Source: Limnospira sp050045915
Lineage (GTDB): Bacteria > Cyanobacteriota > Cyanobacteriia > Cyanobacteriales > Microcoleaceae
DNA length: 26,546 nucleotides
Assembly (NCBI GenBank): GCA_050045915.1
Contig: JBNGCR010000064.1
Span: 1-26,546, forward strand
Direction of reading: 5' to 3'
The position numbers were made by a program, and so were the translations under genes. The first letter of the stretch is position 1. Each line of letters starts with the position of its first letter. Below the pieces are notes generated by a model. The model ran no database searches, was not told the origin of the DNA, and saw only the letters and a list, made by a program, of their open reading frames with translations. Of the stretch, positions 7,537 through 14,763 are shown one piece after another.

Positions 7537-8265
7537 TCAGGTTTCGCGCCTCAGCCGCACCGACTCCCGACTCCCGACTCCCGACTCCCTCTCCCGCCGC
7601 TGCTGTTCCCGCATTCCCGAGGCGATGTAAACAATTGCCAAAATCGCGAAAACGTAGGCTTGGATGACTCCTACTAACACGCCGAATAACCGCATCAAAA
7701 TCGGTAAAAACAGGGGTGCGATCGACAACAAAATTGCCACCAACAGCGCCGTACTCATCACGTTTCCGAACAAGCGGATCGCCATCGCCACAGTCCGGGA
7801 AATTTCGCTGATAATTTGAAATGGTAGCATGAACGGGGACGGCTCGACAAAGTGCTTGAGATAGCCCTTCAATCCGCTGTTTTTAATCCCGAAATAGGGG
7901 ACGGCGACGAACACGCATAGCGCCAACCCCGCCGTCGTCGAAAGGGAACCAGCCGGCGACTCATAAACTGGAAAAATCGTTAGCAAATTTGCCAGAGTAA
8001 TAAATAAAAACAGGGAACCGATCAGCGGCATGAACGGATGGGGATCTTTTCCCGTCGCGTCCCGGATCTGATCCCGAATCCCGCTGACAATAATTTCCAG
8101 CCCATTTTGCCAGCGCGACATCTGCGGTTCGACGGATAATTGGCGGGATACCCACCAGGAAACACCCACCAAAATCGCCATCACCAGCCAAGTGTAAACG
8201 ATGGTCGCGTTGATGATGACGAAATTCCACTGCCAAAAAATAATGTTGTCGGGACTGATATTCAT
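7537..8265 (-). CDS. atpB: N-type ATPase a subunit, C terminus extended by a tandem repeat
   Basis: A 242-residue membrane stator subunit forming the ion half-channels. The family signature SRTVAMAIRLFGNVMS contains the essential arginine R164, and the last helix has GVIQAYVFAILAIVYIAS. The conserved part ends near residue 222 (GMREQ). The remaining 20 or so residues (RRERESGVGSRESV...) are encoded partly by four CCGACTC heptamers at 7560-7587, so the natural stop codon seems to have been displaced by repeat insertion. The gene starts 15 bases after the atpR stop, with GAGG as a distant Shine-Dalgarno. The 139 bases before atpE are longer than other gaps in the operon. Confidence 0.95.
   Translation of the reverse strand: MNISPDNIIFWQWNFVIINATIVYTWLVMAILVGVSWWVSRQLSVEPQMSRWQNGLEIIVSGIRDQIRDATGKDPHPFMPLIGSLFLFITLANLLTIFPVYESPAGSLSTTAGLALCVFVAVPYFGIKNSGLKGYLKHFVEPSPFMLPFQIISEISRTVAMAIRLFGNVMSTALLVAILLSIAPLFLPILMRLFGVLVGVIQAYVFAILAIVYIASGMREQQRRERESGVGSRESVRLRRET
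7560..7587. repeat. CCGACTC heptamer array (x4) within the 3' end of atpB
   Basis: Four perfect head-to-tail copies of CCGACTC, identical in unit and number to 57-84. On the minus strand the unit reads GAGTCGG; because seven is not a multiple of three, the array is translated in all three phases and yields the ESGVGSRES tail of AtpB. Confidence 0.95.
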
Positions 8266-8280
8266 CGATCCGGTATTTCC

Positions 8281-8577
8281 TCATTCCAAACTATCCGTCA
8301 TCAACTGCCGTTTCGGCCCCCAATAGCGCGTCAAAATCGTGCGGGCGATGATGAATCCCACCAGGCCGGCGATCGCCCGCTGCCAGCTCCCGTGCATGAC
8401 GATAAAAAAGCCCAATAAAACGACCGCCATCCGCCCCATTAGACTGCCGATAGTCAGCCGCATCGGCCATGCCGTTGTCGGCAATTGACGCACCGTAATC
8501 CACAAACTGCCGAAGTAAAAACCGCCCAATAAACAACCCGCGATCGTGGCTAAAATTAACAACCCAATATTCTCCAT
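8281..8577 (-). CDS. atpR: N-type ATPase accessory subunit AtpR
   Basis: A 98-residue membrane protein with three hydrophobic helices (about 4-26, 43-62, 68-86). It is found only in N-ATPase operons, between atpQ and atpB. AtpR is thought to help assemble or stabilise the membrane sector, but its exact role is not established. The sequence has the family look: GGFYFGSLWITVRQL, then SLMGRMAVVLLGFFIVM and FIIARTIL, with arginines inside the membrane segments. A strong AAGGAGGATGAA Shine-Dalgarno precedes ATG 8577. Normally it follows atpQ; here a dehydrogenase gene lies between them. Confidence 0.88.
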   Translation of the reverse strand: MENIGLLILATIAGCLLGGFYFGSLWITVRQLPTTAWPMRLTIGSLMGRMAVVLLGFFIVMHGSWQRAIAGLVGFIIARTILTRYWGPKRQLMTDSLE

Positions 8578-8611
8578 TTCATCCTCCTTTTTAATTTAAA
8601 AAATTAACCCA

Positions 8612-9367
8612 CTATTTCGCCGTATATCCCCCATCAATCACCAACTCTGAACCCGTGACAAACTTCGACTCATCCGACACTAAAAACAACGTCGCATAGG
8701 CAACATCCAGAGGTTCCCCAATTCTCCCCAGCGGATAAAGTTGGCCGATTTCCTCCTTAGAAGCCTGCCGTTCCTGCGCCCCGTAATCCGCCATTTCCGT
8801 ATCAATAATACTCGGATGAATAGAATTCACCCGCACCCCTTTCGGCGCCAACTCCACCGCCGCATCCTTCGTCATCGTGCGGACAGCCCCCTTCGTCGCC
8901 CCATAAAGAGACTGACGCGCAACCCCGACAATCCCCGCCGTCGAGGACAAATTAACGATCGCACCCCCACCCCCTTCCACCATCCTGGGCGTACAATGTT
9001 TCATCCCCAAAAACACCCCCAGGGCGTTCACATCCATCAACTTTCGCCACTCTTCCACCGTCGTTTCCGTCAGTTCTTTATACAACAACAACCCAGCATT
9101 ATTAACCAAAACATTCGGATAACCGAACGCATCTTCCACACCGTCGAGAACCCGTTCCCAGCCCTCCTCATCGGCGACATTGTGGGCGAAAAACTGCGCC
9201 TTACCCCCCGTCTTTTCAATTTCCGTAACCGTCTCCCGCCCCCGGTTTTCATCAATATCCGTAACCGCAACTCTAGCCCCTTCCAAAGCCAATAAAATCG
9301 ACGTAGCGCGGCCGATCCCATCGCCGCCCCCCGTCACCACCGCAATTTTATTATCAACTCGTCCCAT
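8612..9367 (-). CDS. Short-chain dehydrogenase/reductase inserted between atpQ and atpR
   Basis: A 251-residue classical SDR oxidoreductase. The cofactor glycine motif TGGGDGIG is near residues 12-19, the acidic residue in TDID at the end of the second strand suggests NAD(H) over NADP(H), then NNAG, the catalytic serine in NLSSTAG, and YGATKG for the Tyr/Lys pair. The C terminus IDGGYTAK is typical of cyclic-alcohol or glucose dehydrogenase-like SDRs; the substrate cannot be assigned. I chose ATG 9367 because GGAGAAAGG lies just upstream and the Rossmann strand follows directly; an in-frame start at 9427 adds 20 unrelated residues. It is not part of the canonical N-ATPase operon and was probably inserted. 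Confidence 0.9.
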   Translation of the reverse strand: MGRVDNKIAVVTGGGDGIGRATSILLALEGARVAVTDIDENRGRETVTEIEKTGGKAQFFAHNVADEEGWERVLDGVEDAFGYPNVLVNNAGLLLYKELTETTVEEWRKLMDVNALGVFLGMKHCTPRMVEGGGGAIVNLSSTAGIVGVARQSLYGATKGAVRTMTKDAAVELAPKGVRVNSIHPSIIDTEMADYGAQERQASKEEIGQLYPLGRIGEPLDVAYATLFLVSDESKFVTGSELVIDGGYTAK

Positions 9368-9444
9368 AACCTTTCTCCCAGTTCGATAATTTTCGATTGC
9401 AAATCTTTCCCAATCTCCCCATCCCACCCAAATTCATCCCCATA

Positions 9445-9471
9445 AAATCTGCGAAATCTGCGAAATCTGCG
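9445..9471. repeat. AAATCTGCG x3 dispersed repeat
   Basis: Three perfect tandem copies of the nonamer AAATCTGCG followed by GATTTATT, in the gap between atpQ and the inserted dehydrogenase gene. A related copy with the shared core AATCTGCGAAATCTGCGGAT lies on the opposite strand at 12232-12258, and both copies are close to the string TCTCCCCATCCCACC. Confidence 0.8.
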
Positions 9472-9491
9472 GATTTATTAAAAACCAAAAA

Positions 9492-9812
9492 TCACAGATC
9501 TCTCCGCTCCCGTTCCACCCAATACCAAGCATTAAAACACCCCAAAACCACCCCCACAAACAACAGCATCAGCGTCCAGGAATAGCGACTCGGCCAGTTG
9601 GTATCGATCCAGACGCCGATCGCGATCCCGATCAGGGTCGGAATGGCCACCGCCCAGCCCACCAAACCGTACATCCCCAGCCCGAACAAAAGGCTCCGAT
9701 CGCCCTCCCGTCGCGCTTTCAGGCGGCGATCGGACTTCTTCCGCACCTCCCGCCGCAGTTCTTCGCGGGTGTCAACGACTCGTTTCGGTTCTTCCTCGGG
9801 AAAACGTTTCAC
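9492..9812 (-). CDS. atpQ: N-type ATPase accessory subunit AtpQ
   Basis: A 106-residue AtpI-like protein with two membrane helices. The N-terminal 40 residues are highly charged (EELRREVRKKSDRRLKARRE), followed by helices at about 41-70 (LLFGLGMYGLVGWAVAIPTL, IGIAIGVWID) and 76-99. This matches the AtpQ/AtpI family of assembly factors for the membrane sector. The start codon overlaps the atpC stop by four bases (ATGA), so translation is coupled. The downstream partner atpR has been displaced by the dehydrogenase gene and a nonamer repeat. Confidence 0.88.
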   Translation of the reverse strand: MKRFPEEEPKRVVDTREELRREVRKKSDRRLKARREGDRSLLFGLGMYGLVGWAVAIPTLIGIAIGVWIDTNWPSRYSWTLMLLFVGVVLGCFNAWYWVERERRDL

Positions 9813-10198
9813 TGGCTACCTCCCGTTTCGACAAATCCTCGGATCAATCCCGCCTCCAGTTTGGCGACGGCGGATCGGGCCTGCCGTTCGCGATCGCCGA
9901 GTTGGCGAAATTCCCCTTCCACCGTGTCTTCCAGGCTGTCGAGATCCGTCCCCCGCACCCCCTGCCGCACGGACACCAGCACCTCATCCCCGCACTTCAC
10001 CAGGGTTCCCCCATCCACGGCGACGAAGGTTTCCCCGCCGCCTCCGGACGTGAAGGAGAGGATGCCGGGAACCAGGGGGGCGACGAAATCGATGTGGTTG
10101 GGAAGCAGGACGAAGGCGCCGTTTTCGGCCTCGGCGGACACCTTTTCGACGGTTTCGTTGAGTAGAATTTCCGTGGGGAGCAAAATTTTTAGGTTCAT
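9809..10198 (-). CDS. atpC: N-type ATPase epsilon subunit
   Basis: A 129-residue epsilon subunit of the central stalk. The N-terminal beta-sandwich is clear: LKILLPTEILLNETVEKVSA, ENGAFVLLPNHIDFVAPLVP and GILSF, then a helical C-terminal part (RERQARSAVAKLEAGLIRGF). A longer reading frame extends upstream to 11251, but that extension is out of frame with atpD and is a shadow of it. The start at 10198 overlaps the atpD stop in an ATGA arrangement, confirming the choice. Confidence 0.94.
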   Translation of the reverse strand: MNLKILLPTEILLNETVEKVSAEAENGAFVLLPNHIDFVAPLVPGILSFTSGGGGETFVAVDGGTLVKCGDEVLVSVRQGVRGTDLDSLEDTVEGEFRQLGDRERQARSAVAKLEAGLIRGFVETGGSQ

Positions 10199-11589
10199 TG
10201 GGACTTCGCCTCGTCGATACTGCCGATCATGTAGAGCGATCGCTCGGAACGGTCGGAAAACTCGTCGTTGAGGATGCGATCGCACCCGTCCAACGCGGCG
10301 TCGAGATCCACCAATTTCCCCTTTTTCCCGGTAAATTGTTCGGTGGTGAAAAAGGGTTGGGTCAAAAACCGCTCCAACCGCCGGGCCCGGTACACCGTCT
10401 GGCGATCGCTCTGGGACAGTTCCTCGATCCCCAGCATGGCGATGATATCCTTGAGCTCGTCGTACCCGGCCAAGGTCTGCCGCACCGCCTGGGCGATCTG
10501 GTAATGGCGATCGCCCACCACCGTCGGAGAGAGCATTTTCGAGCCCGACTGCAGGGGGTCGATCGCCGGATAAAGTCCCTGGCTGGCCCGCTTTCTGGAT
10601 AACACGATCGAAGCGGACAGGTGGCCGAAGGTGTGGACCGCCGCCGGGTCGGTAAAGTCGTCGGCGGGGACGTAAACCGCCTGTACGGACGTGATCGCCC
10701 CGGTGGCGGTGTTGCTGATCCGCTCCTGAAGTTCCGAAAGTTCCGTTCCCAGGGTCGGTTGATAACCCACCCGGGAGGGCAGGCGCCCCATGAGTCCGGA
10801 AACCTCCTGTCCGGCCTGGATGAAGCGGAAAATGTTGTCCATCAGCAGCAAGACATCCTGGCGGGCGTCGTCCCGGAAGTATTCCGCCATCGTCAAAGCG
10901 GCGTGGGGAACGCGAAATCGGGCGCCGGGGGGTTCGTTCATCTGTGCGAACACCAAAATCGTGTTTTGCAGGACTCCCGCCTCTTCCATGTCCCGGTAGA
11001 GTTCCTCGGCTTCCCGGTTGCGTTCGCCGATGCCGCAAAACAGGCTGATCCCTTCGTGGTGCGTGACCATGTTGTTGATCATTTCGGTGATCAGCACGGT
11101 TTTGCCGACCCCTGCCCCGCCGAATAACCCGGCTTTTCCGCCCCGTTCCAGGGGGGTGAGGATGTCGATCGCCTTGATGCCGGTTTCCAGAATTTCCGAG
11201 GAGGTCGATCGCTGCTGGAGGGGGACGGGTTGTCTGTGGATTGACCGCCACTGTCCCCCCGTGATGGGGTCTTGGCGATCGATGGTGTCCCCGAAGACAT
11301 TAAAAACTCGCCCCAAGAGGCGATCGCCGACGGGTACTTGTAATGGGGCATCGGTATCTCGGACGGCCGAACCCCTCGCCAGTCCGGCGGTGGAGGTGAG
11401 GGCGATCCCGCGCACGGTTTCCCCGTCAACGTGGGAGACGACCTCGATGACGATTTCTTCGTCGTCTCCGGCCCGCAGTTGGCTGTAAAGTTCGGGTATC
11501 GGCGGGGGAAAGTGTACGTCTACGATGCTGCCCCGCACCGATACGACGCTCCCCCGATCGGATTGTTTGGACTCTGAAGCTGCTGTCAT
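10195..11589 (-). CDS. atpD: N-type ATPase beta subunit (catalytic)
   Basis: A 464-residue catalytic subunit of F1. The P-loop GGAGVGKT is at 157-164, the catalytic glutamate lies in GERNRE (E189), and the Walker B strand is VLLLMDNIFRF. The beta signature PAIDPLQSGSKML is also present. In N-ATPase operons atpD is the first structural gene, as here, in contrast to ordinary cyanobacterial operons where atpD and atpC stand apart. The gene is preceded by a 75-residue reading frame with a 12-base gap. Confidence 0.97.
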   Translation of the reverse strand: MTAASESKQSDRGSVVSVRGSIVDVHFPPPIPELYSQLRAGDDEEIVIEVVSHVDGETVRGIALTSTAGLARGSAVRDTDAPLQVPVGDRLLGRVFNVFGDTIDRQDPITGGQWRSIHRQPVPLQQRSTSSEILETGIKAIDILTPLERGGKAGLFGGAGVGKTVLITEMINNMVTHHEGISLFCGIGERNREAEELYRDMEEAGVLQNTILVFAQMNEPPGARFRVPHAALTMAEYFRDDARQDVLLLMDNIFRFIQAGQEVSGLMGRLPSRVGYQPTLGTELSELQERISNTATGAITSVQAVYVPADDFTDPAAVHTFGHLSASIVLSRKRASQGLYPAIDPLQSGSKMLSPTVVGDRHYQIAQAVRQTLAGYDELKDIIAMLGIEELSQSDRQTVYRARRLERFLTQPFFTTEQFTGKKGKLVDLDAALDGCDRILNDEFSDRSERSLYMIGSIDEAKSQ

Positions 11590-11601
11590 CTTGCGCTATA
11601 A

Positions 11602-11829
11602 CTATGGACTGGGTTCGCTGTTGGCCCGTTCCGCCATCGAATCTCGGCGGTTCTGTTCGCTTTGGTGTTGGGCCGTGGCGAGTTCCCGGGCTTCTTCTTC
11701 GGTGGACAGGTCGCCGGCGCCGGGGCGATCGATCTGTTCCTGGGCCCGTTCCGAGAGGGATTCCCGTCGCTGTTTTTCTTTTTGGCGTTCCTCGGTTTGC
11801 ATCTCTCGGCTTTCTTGGGGGGTATTCAT
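11602..11829 (-). CDS. Small hydrophilic protein with an internal repeat, first in line before atpD
   Basis: A 75-residue, strongly charged, glutamine- and arginine-rich protein without hydrophobic segments, likely disordered or helical. The motif RR-(E/D)-S-(L/M)-(S/A)-ERA occurs twice, at residues 21-29 and 61-69, each preceded by a Q/E/K-rich stretch. A GGAG Shine-Dalgarno precedes ATG 11829, and it lies 12 bases before atpD on the same strand, so it is probably expressed. I do not recognise a family. Its place suggests an operon-linked function, but this is guesswork. Confidence 0.65.
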   Translation of the reverse strand: MNTPQESREMQTEERQKEKQRRESLSERAQEQIDRPGAGDLSTEEEARELATAQHQSEQNRRDSMAERANSEPSP

Positions 11830-11866
11830 TTTGAGTTCTCCAAATACTTTAAAATTGGGAAAGTTT

Positions 11867-12208
11867 TTAAATGCGATCGCGCCCTTCGATTTCCGCCGGA
11901 GGACTCGTCGCCTCCACCGCCGTAAAGGGTTCGATGATGTTGTAGGTGTGGCGGGTCCCTTTGGGAACGACCCAGGAATCTCCCGGCTCCAAAATTGCCA
12001 TCTGTCCTTCGATGTGCAATTCCGCTTTGCCGCCGATGACGTAGCCGACGGTTTCGTAGTCGCGCCGGATCTCGACTTTTTCGGCGTTTGGCTGTTCGTT
12101 TTCCCACAGCCGCATCGACAGGCTTTTGCCCGTGGCGAGGTATTTCTGCGCCATTTCGCCGTGGGGCGAGTGGGAGGCTTTGACTTTTTTGATCGTGGTA
12201 TCTACCAT
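11867..12208 (-). CDS. Small cupin-domain protein
   Basis: A 113-residue single-domain cupin. The second cupin motif is clear (PGDSWVVPKGTRHTY, with the histidine in place), and ELHIEGQMAILEPGD forms the central turn. The first motif reads VEIRRDYETVGYVIGGKAEL and lacks the usual HxH pair, so metal binding may be weak or absent and a catalytic role is doubtful. An AGGAGA Shine-Dalgarno precedes ATG 12208. It lies 37 bases upstream of the 75-residue gene on the same strand and may share the N-ATPase transcript. Substrate or ligand unknown. Confidence 0.8.
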   Translation of the reverse strand: MVDTTIKKVKASHSPHGEMAQKYLATGKSLSMRLWENEQPNAEKVEIRRDYETVGYVIGGKAELHIEGQMAILEPGDSWVVPKGTRHTYNIIEPFTAVEATSPPAEIEGRDRI

Positions 12209-12231
12209 TTTTTCTCCTAAAATAGGTGGGA

Positions 12232-12258
12232 TGGGGAGATCCGCAGATTTCGCAGATT
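12232..12258. repeat. Dispersed AATCTGCG-type repeat at the broken end of the DUF2267 gene
   Basis: On the minus strand this reads TAATCTGCGAAATCTGCGG and continues into ATCTCCCCATCCCACC. It provides the stop codon (TAA) of the truncated DUF2267 frame. The core is shared with 9445-9471 on the opposite strand. Confidence 0.6.
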
Positions 12259-12493
12259 ACACCGATTGACTCCAACCTTCGTAATAAAATCCAGCCAGCA
12301 AAATGGGAAGTTGGGCTCCCAGGTGTACCGCTTCTTCCACCGTGAGGCGATCGCGGAGGTGGTGCAGTACGATCCGCAGTCCTTGAAAAACGTTTTCTTT
12401 GTTATCCCAGTTCAGAATTTTCGCAACGTCGGCGACCCAGGTGTTGCTTTTCTGAACTGTGGTATCGAATGTGCTCAAACCAGTGGTGGACAT
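12257..12493 (-). pseudogene. Truncated DUF2267 family protein
   Basis: A 78-residue frame matching the N-terminal half of DUF2267 proteins (STTGLSTFDTTVQKSNTWV, then LRIVLHHLRDRLTVEEAVHL, GAQLPILLAGFYYEGW). Members are, from memory, about 130-145 residues and continue well past the GFYYEGW motif. Here four residues (SQSV) and a stop follow, formed by the start of a dispersed repeat. The remaining half is not found in the 48 bases before the cupin gene. It could still be translated as a short protein, but loss of the second half suggests a remnant. Confidence 0.7.
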
Positions 12494-12685
12494 GATTGAG
12501 ATGCCTCGAAATGCTGCAATTCTGGCTACTCTGTTGTGAATTTCACCTCACTTTACGAGTTAACCAAAATTGAGCCGGAGGCGCATCTCCCACAAGAAAT
12601 AGATGGCGACCTTTACTATTCTACGGTTTTGAATGGCTTCTATCTTTGGGTAGAAACTGGCGATTGGCGTCCGCAAATTTCACGC

Positions 12686-12997
12686 CTATTTTTTCCGACC
12701 GCCACCGAGTAAACCCAGCAGCCCCAACAGCCCCAGCCAGCCCCAATTGGCGTTTTCGCGGACGGCTTCGGCGATCGTGTCAAATTCGCGATCGGCCACT
12801 TTTTCGACGCCCTCTCCGGCTTCCCGGGCGGCATCTTGGAGTTCTTCCCCGGCTTGTTCAAAGTTCTGTTCCGTCGATTCCGGGGGATTGTCGGGTGTCG
12901 TCTGGGCGAAAAGCTGCCCCGCATTCGGCAACCCGATCAAACTGAGGGTGAGGAGGCAGGCGGTCAGGCACCGCGGCAAGTTTATATATTTAATCAT
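12686..12997 (-). CDS. Small exported protein with WGxxGxxG C-terminal segment
   Basis: A 103-residue protein with an N-terminal signal peptide (CLTACLLTLSLIGLPNAG, likely cleavage after LFA near residue 31), an acidic helical middle (EQAGEELQDAAREAGEGV) and a C-terminal WGWLGLLGLLGLLGG hydrophobic segment followed by RKK. The tripartite tail with terminal basic residues resembles the WGxxGxxG class of putative C-terminal sorting signals in cyanobacteria. I chose ATG 12997, with GAGGAAA upstream, over the longer frame to 13072, because the signal peptide then begins at the N terminus. Function unknown; probably cell-envelope. Confidence 0.75.
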   Translation of the reverse strand: MIKYINLPRCLTACLLTLSLIGLPNAGQLFAQTTPDNPPESTEQNFEQAGEELQDAAREAGEGVEKVADREFDTIAEAVRENANWGWLGLLGLLGLLGGGRKK

Positions 12998-13346
12998 TGA
13001 TATTTCCTCTAAATTCTTATTAATTTCGAGCCTGACTTTAAACTTATCCATCCGACCCCCCTCCTCCATCAACCTGCGGACGGAATCGGGCGGATGTTGC
13101 GTCCATCATCGGGCATAAATCTATTTCAATTTTTTGAATCGATAAAATGCCGATTTGACGGAAGTGCGATCGCGTCCCGACTCGAAAGAAACAACTCAAA
13201 GTCAGGAATGGCGGCGGAACTGGGTTTCCGATCCCGTCCGCACCCGGCGTCCCCATTTGTAAAGAACTTTCAGCCAAACCGACTCCGACGCACCCGTTGG
13301 GGTACAATAAGTTGCCGATTGTTCAGCCCAGATGTAAGAGGCTCCC
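12998..13346. other. Divergent intergenic region upstream of efp
   Basis: These 349 bases separate the minus-strand exported protein from efp on the plus strand, so both genes should have their promoters here. A TACAAT element (13303-13308) lies 38 bases before the efp start, without a convincing -35 hexamer. I see no RNA gene or credible reading frame. Confidence 0.55.
13303..13308 (+). promoter_or_regulatory. Candidate -10 element for efp
   Basis: TACAAT matches the -10 consensus at five of six bases and stands 38 bases before the efp start codon. No good -35 box is seen at the usual spacing, so an activator-dependent or extended promoter would be needed. Confidence 0.3.
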
Positions 13347-13904
13347 ATGATTTCCAGTAACGACTTTCGCACCGGTGTCACCATCGAATTAGATGGGGCA
13401 GTGTGGCGGGTGGTAGAATTCCTACACGTCAAGCCGGGTAAGGGTTCCGCCTTTGTCCGCACCAAGTTGAAAAGCGTGCAGACGGGTAACGTGATGGAAC
13501 GGACGTTCCGAGCCGGGGAGACGGTTCCCCAGGCTAACTTGGAGAAGAAGACGATGCAGCATACCTACAAGGAAGCCGAGCAGTTCGTCTTCATGGACAT
13601 GGAAACGTTTGAAGAAAACCGTCTCAACCCCGATCAGATCGGGAACGGGGTCAAGTACCTCAAGGAAGGGATGGAAGTGAATGTGATTACTTGGAACGGT
13701 CAAGTTCTGGAAGTGGAACTGCCCAACTCCGTCACCCTGGAAGTGACCGAAACCGATCCCGGGGTCAAAGGGGACACTGCAACGGGGGGGACAAAACCCG
13801 CCGTGGTGGAAACGGGGGCGACGGTGATGGTTCCCCTGTTTATTTCGGTGGGCGAACGCATCCGCATCGATACCCGCAACGATTCATATCAGGGCCGAGA
13901 ATAG
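13347..13904 (+). CDS. efp: Translation elongation factor P
   Basis: A 185-residue EF-P, which binds between the P and E sites of the ribosome and relieves stalling at polyproline stretches. Family features: ISSNDFRTGVTIELDGAVWR at the N terminus, the tip loop KPGKGSAF with lysine K32 at the position modified in other bacteria, and the C-terminal OB domain ending TGATVMVPLFISVGERIRID. The length is standard. GAGG precedes ATG 13347. The gene is followed by accB on the same strand, an order conserved in cyanobacteria and seen also in Firmicutes. Confidence 0.98.
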   Translation: MISSNDFRTGVTIELDGAVWRVVEFLHVKPGKGSAFVRTKLKSVQTGNVMERTFRAGETVPQANLEKKTMQHTYKEAEQFVFMDMETFEENRLNPDQIGNGVKYLKEGMEVNVITWNGQVLEVELPNSVTLEVTETDPGVKGDTATGGTKPAVVETGATVMVPLFISVGERIRIDTRNDSYQGRE

Positions 13905-14105
13905 GACATTCTGAAATGGGGGACGGAAGGGGACTGTATTTGTTGTTGAGGCGGCCATTTGCGATCGCATTTCCGACGGAAAATTGCGGCCGAAAAACTG
14001 ACCGATGATGACACCCGGATTCCCGTTGGGGTTCTCGCTCCTTCCCCGCAGTGGCGACCCGCCACCCGAGAAAACCGCGCTATTTGATAGGGAGATATAC
14101 CGACC

Positions 14106-14639
14106 GTGCAACTAGATCTCACCCAGCTCCGAGAGCTGCTGGCTGACATCGATAAAACCAATATTTCGGAACTGACCCTCAAGAGTACCGATTTTGAATT
14201 GACGGTACGCAAGGGCGGTTCGCTCGATCGCCCGCTGTCCTCTGTCGATGTCGCCCTCACGGGGAGAGGTCTGGGTACGGATTGGGTGTCGTCATCTCCC
14301 CCGGTTCCCGCCGGCGGCGATCGCACCTCCCAACCGATCGCTACCGGACCCGCACAAGCCCCGGCTCCGGCCCCGACTCCCCCCAGCCCCGATCCCAAGT
14401 GGGTGGAGGTGACATCTCCGATGGTGGGGACGTTTTATCGATCGCCGGCGCCCGAGGAACCCCCCTTCGTCAGCGAGGGCGATCGCATCGGCAGCGGCCA
14501 GACGGTCTGCATTATCGAAGCCATGAAGTTGATGAATGAAATCGAAGCCGAGGTGTCCGGCCGCGTCGTGGAAGTTTTGATCGAAAATGGGGCGCCAGTG
14601 GAGTTCGGCCAACCCCTGATGCGGATCGACCCGGACTGA
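14106..14639 (+). CDS. accB: Biotin carboxyl carrier protein of acetyl-CoA carboxylase
   Basis: A 177-residue carrier that presents biotin to biotin carboxylase and then to the carboxyltransferase, the first step of fatty acid synthesis. The biotinyl domain occupies roughly the last 80 residues (EVTSPMVGTFYRSPAPEEPP), with the biotinylation motif EAMKLMNE. A proline/alanine-rich hinge precedes it. The start codon is GTG at 14106, supported by AGGGAGA about ten bases upstream and by the conserved N terminus (LDLTQLRELL). It follows efp by 201 bases and is closed by a strong terminator. Confidence 0.97.
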   Translation: MQLDLTQLRELLADIDKTNISELTLKSTDFELTVRKGGSLDRPLSSVDVALTGRGLGTDWVSSSPPVPAGGDRTSQPIATGPAQAPAPAPTPPSPDPKWVEVTSPMVGTFYRSPAPEEPPFVSEGDRIGSGQTVCIIEAMKLMNEIEAEVSGRVVEVLIENGAPVEFGQPLMRIDPD

Positions 14640-14647
14640 CGCCCGAT

Positions 14648-14675
14648 AATTAATAATTATTAATTATTAATTATT
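14648..14675. repeat. AT-rich short repeat after accB
   Basis: An imperfect TTAATTA/TAATTAT tandem stretch lies between the accB stop and the terminator hairpin. It has no apparent coding role. Confidence 0.6.
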
Positions 14676-14694
14676 CGATATAGCCATCCCCAAA

Positions 14695-14728
14695 AAAATC
14701 CCCCGATCGCGATCGACCGGGGGATTTT
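14695..14728. terminator. Bidirectional intrinsic terminator between accB and apcE
   Basis: AAAATCCCCCG (14695-14705) and CGGGGGATTTT (14718-14728) form a perfect 11 bp stem around a 12-base loop containing a HIP1-like sequence. Because the stem ends in A-run and T-run on opposite sides, it can terminate both the rightward accB transcript and the leftward apcE transcript, which converge here. Confidence 0.88.
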
Positions 14729-14763
14729 TGTCAAATTATAGAACGGCTTCAGGAAAACCGAAC

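Noticed and set aside
9809..11251. Long minus-strand frame of 480 codons including the epsilon subunit
   Set aside because: Only the last 129 codons match AtpC; the upstream part is atpD read in another frame, rich in R, P and G. This is not a fusion.
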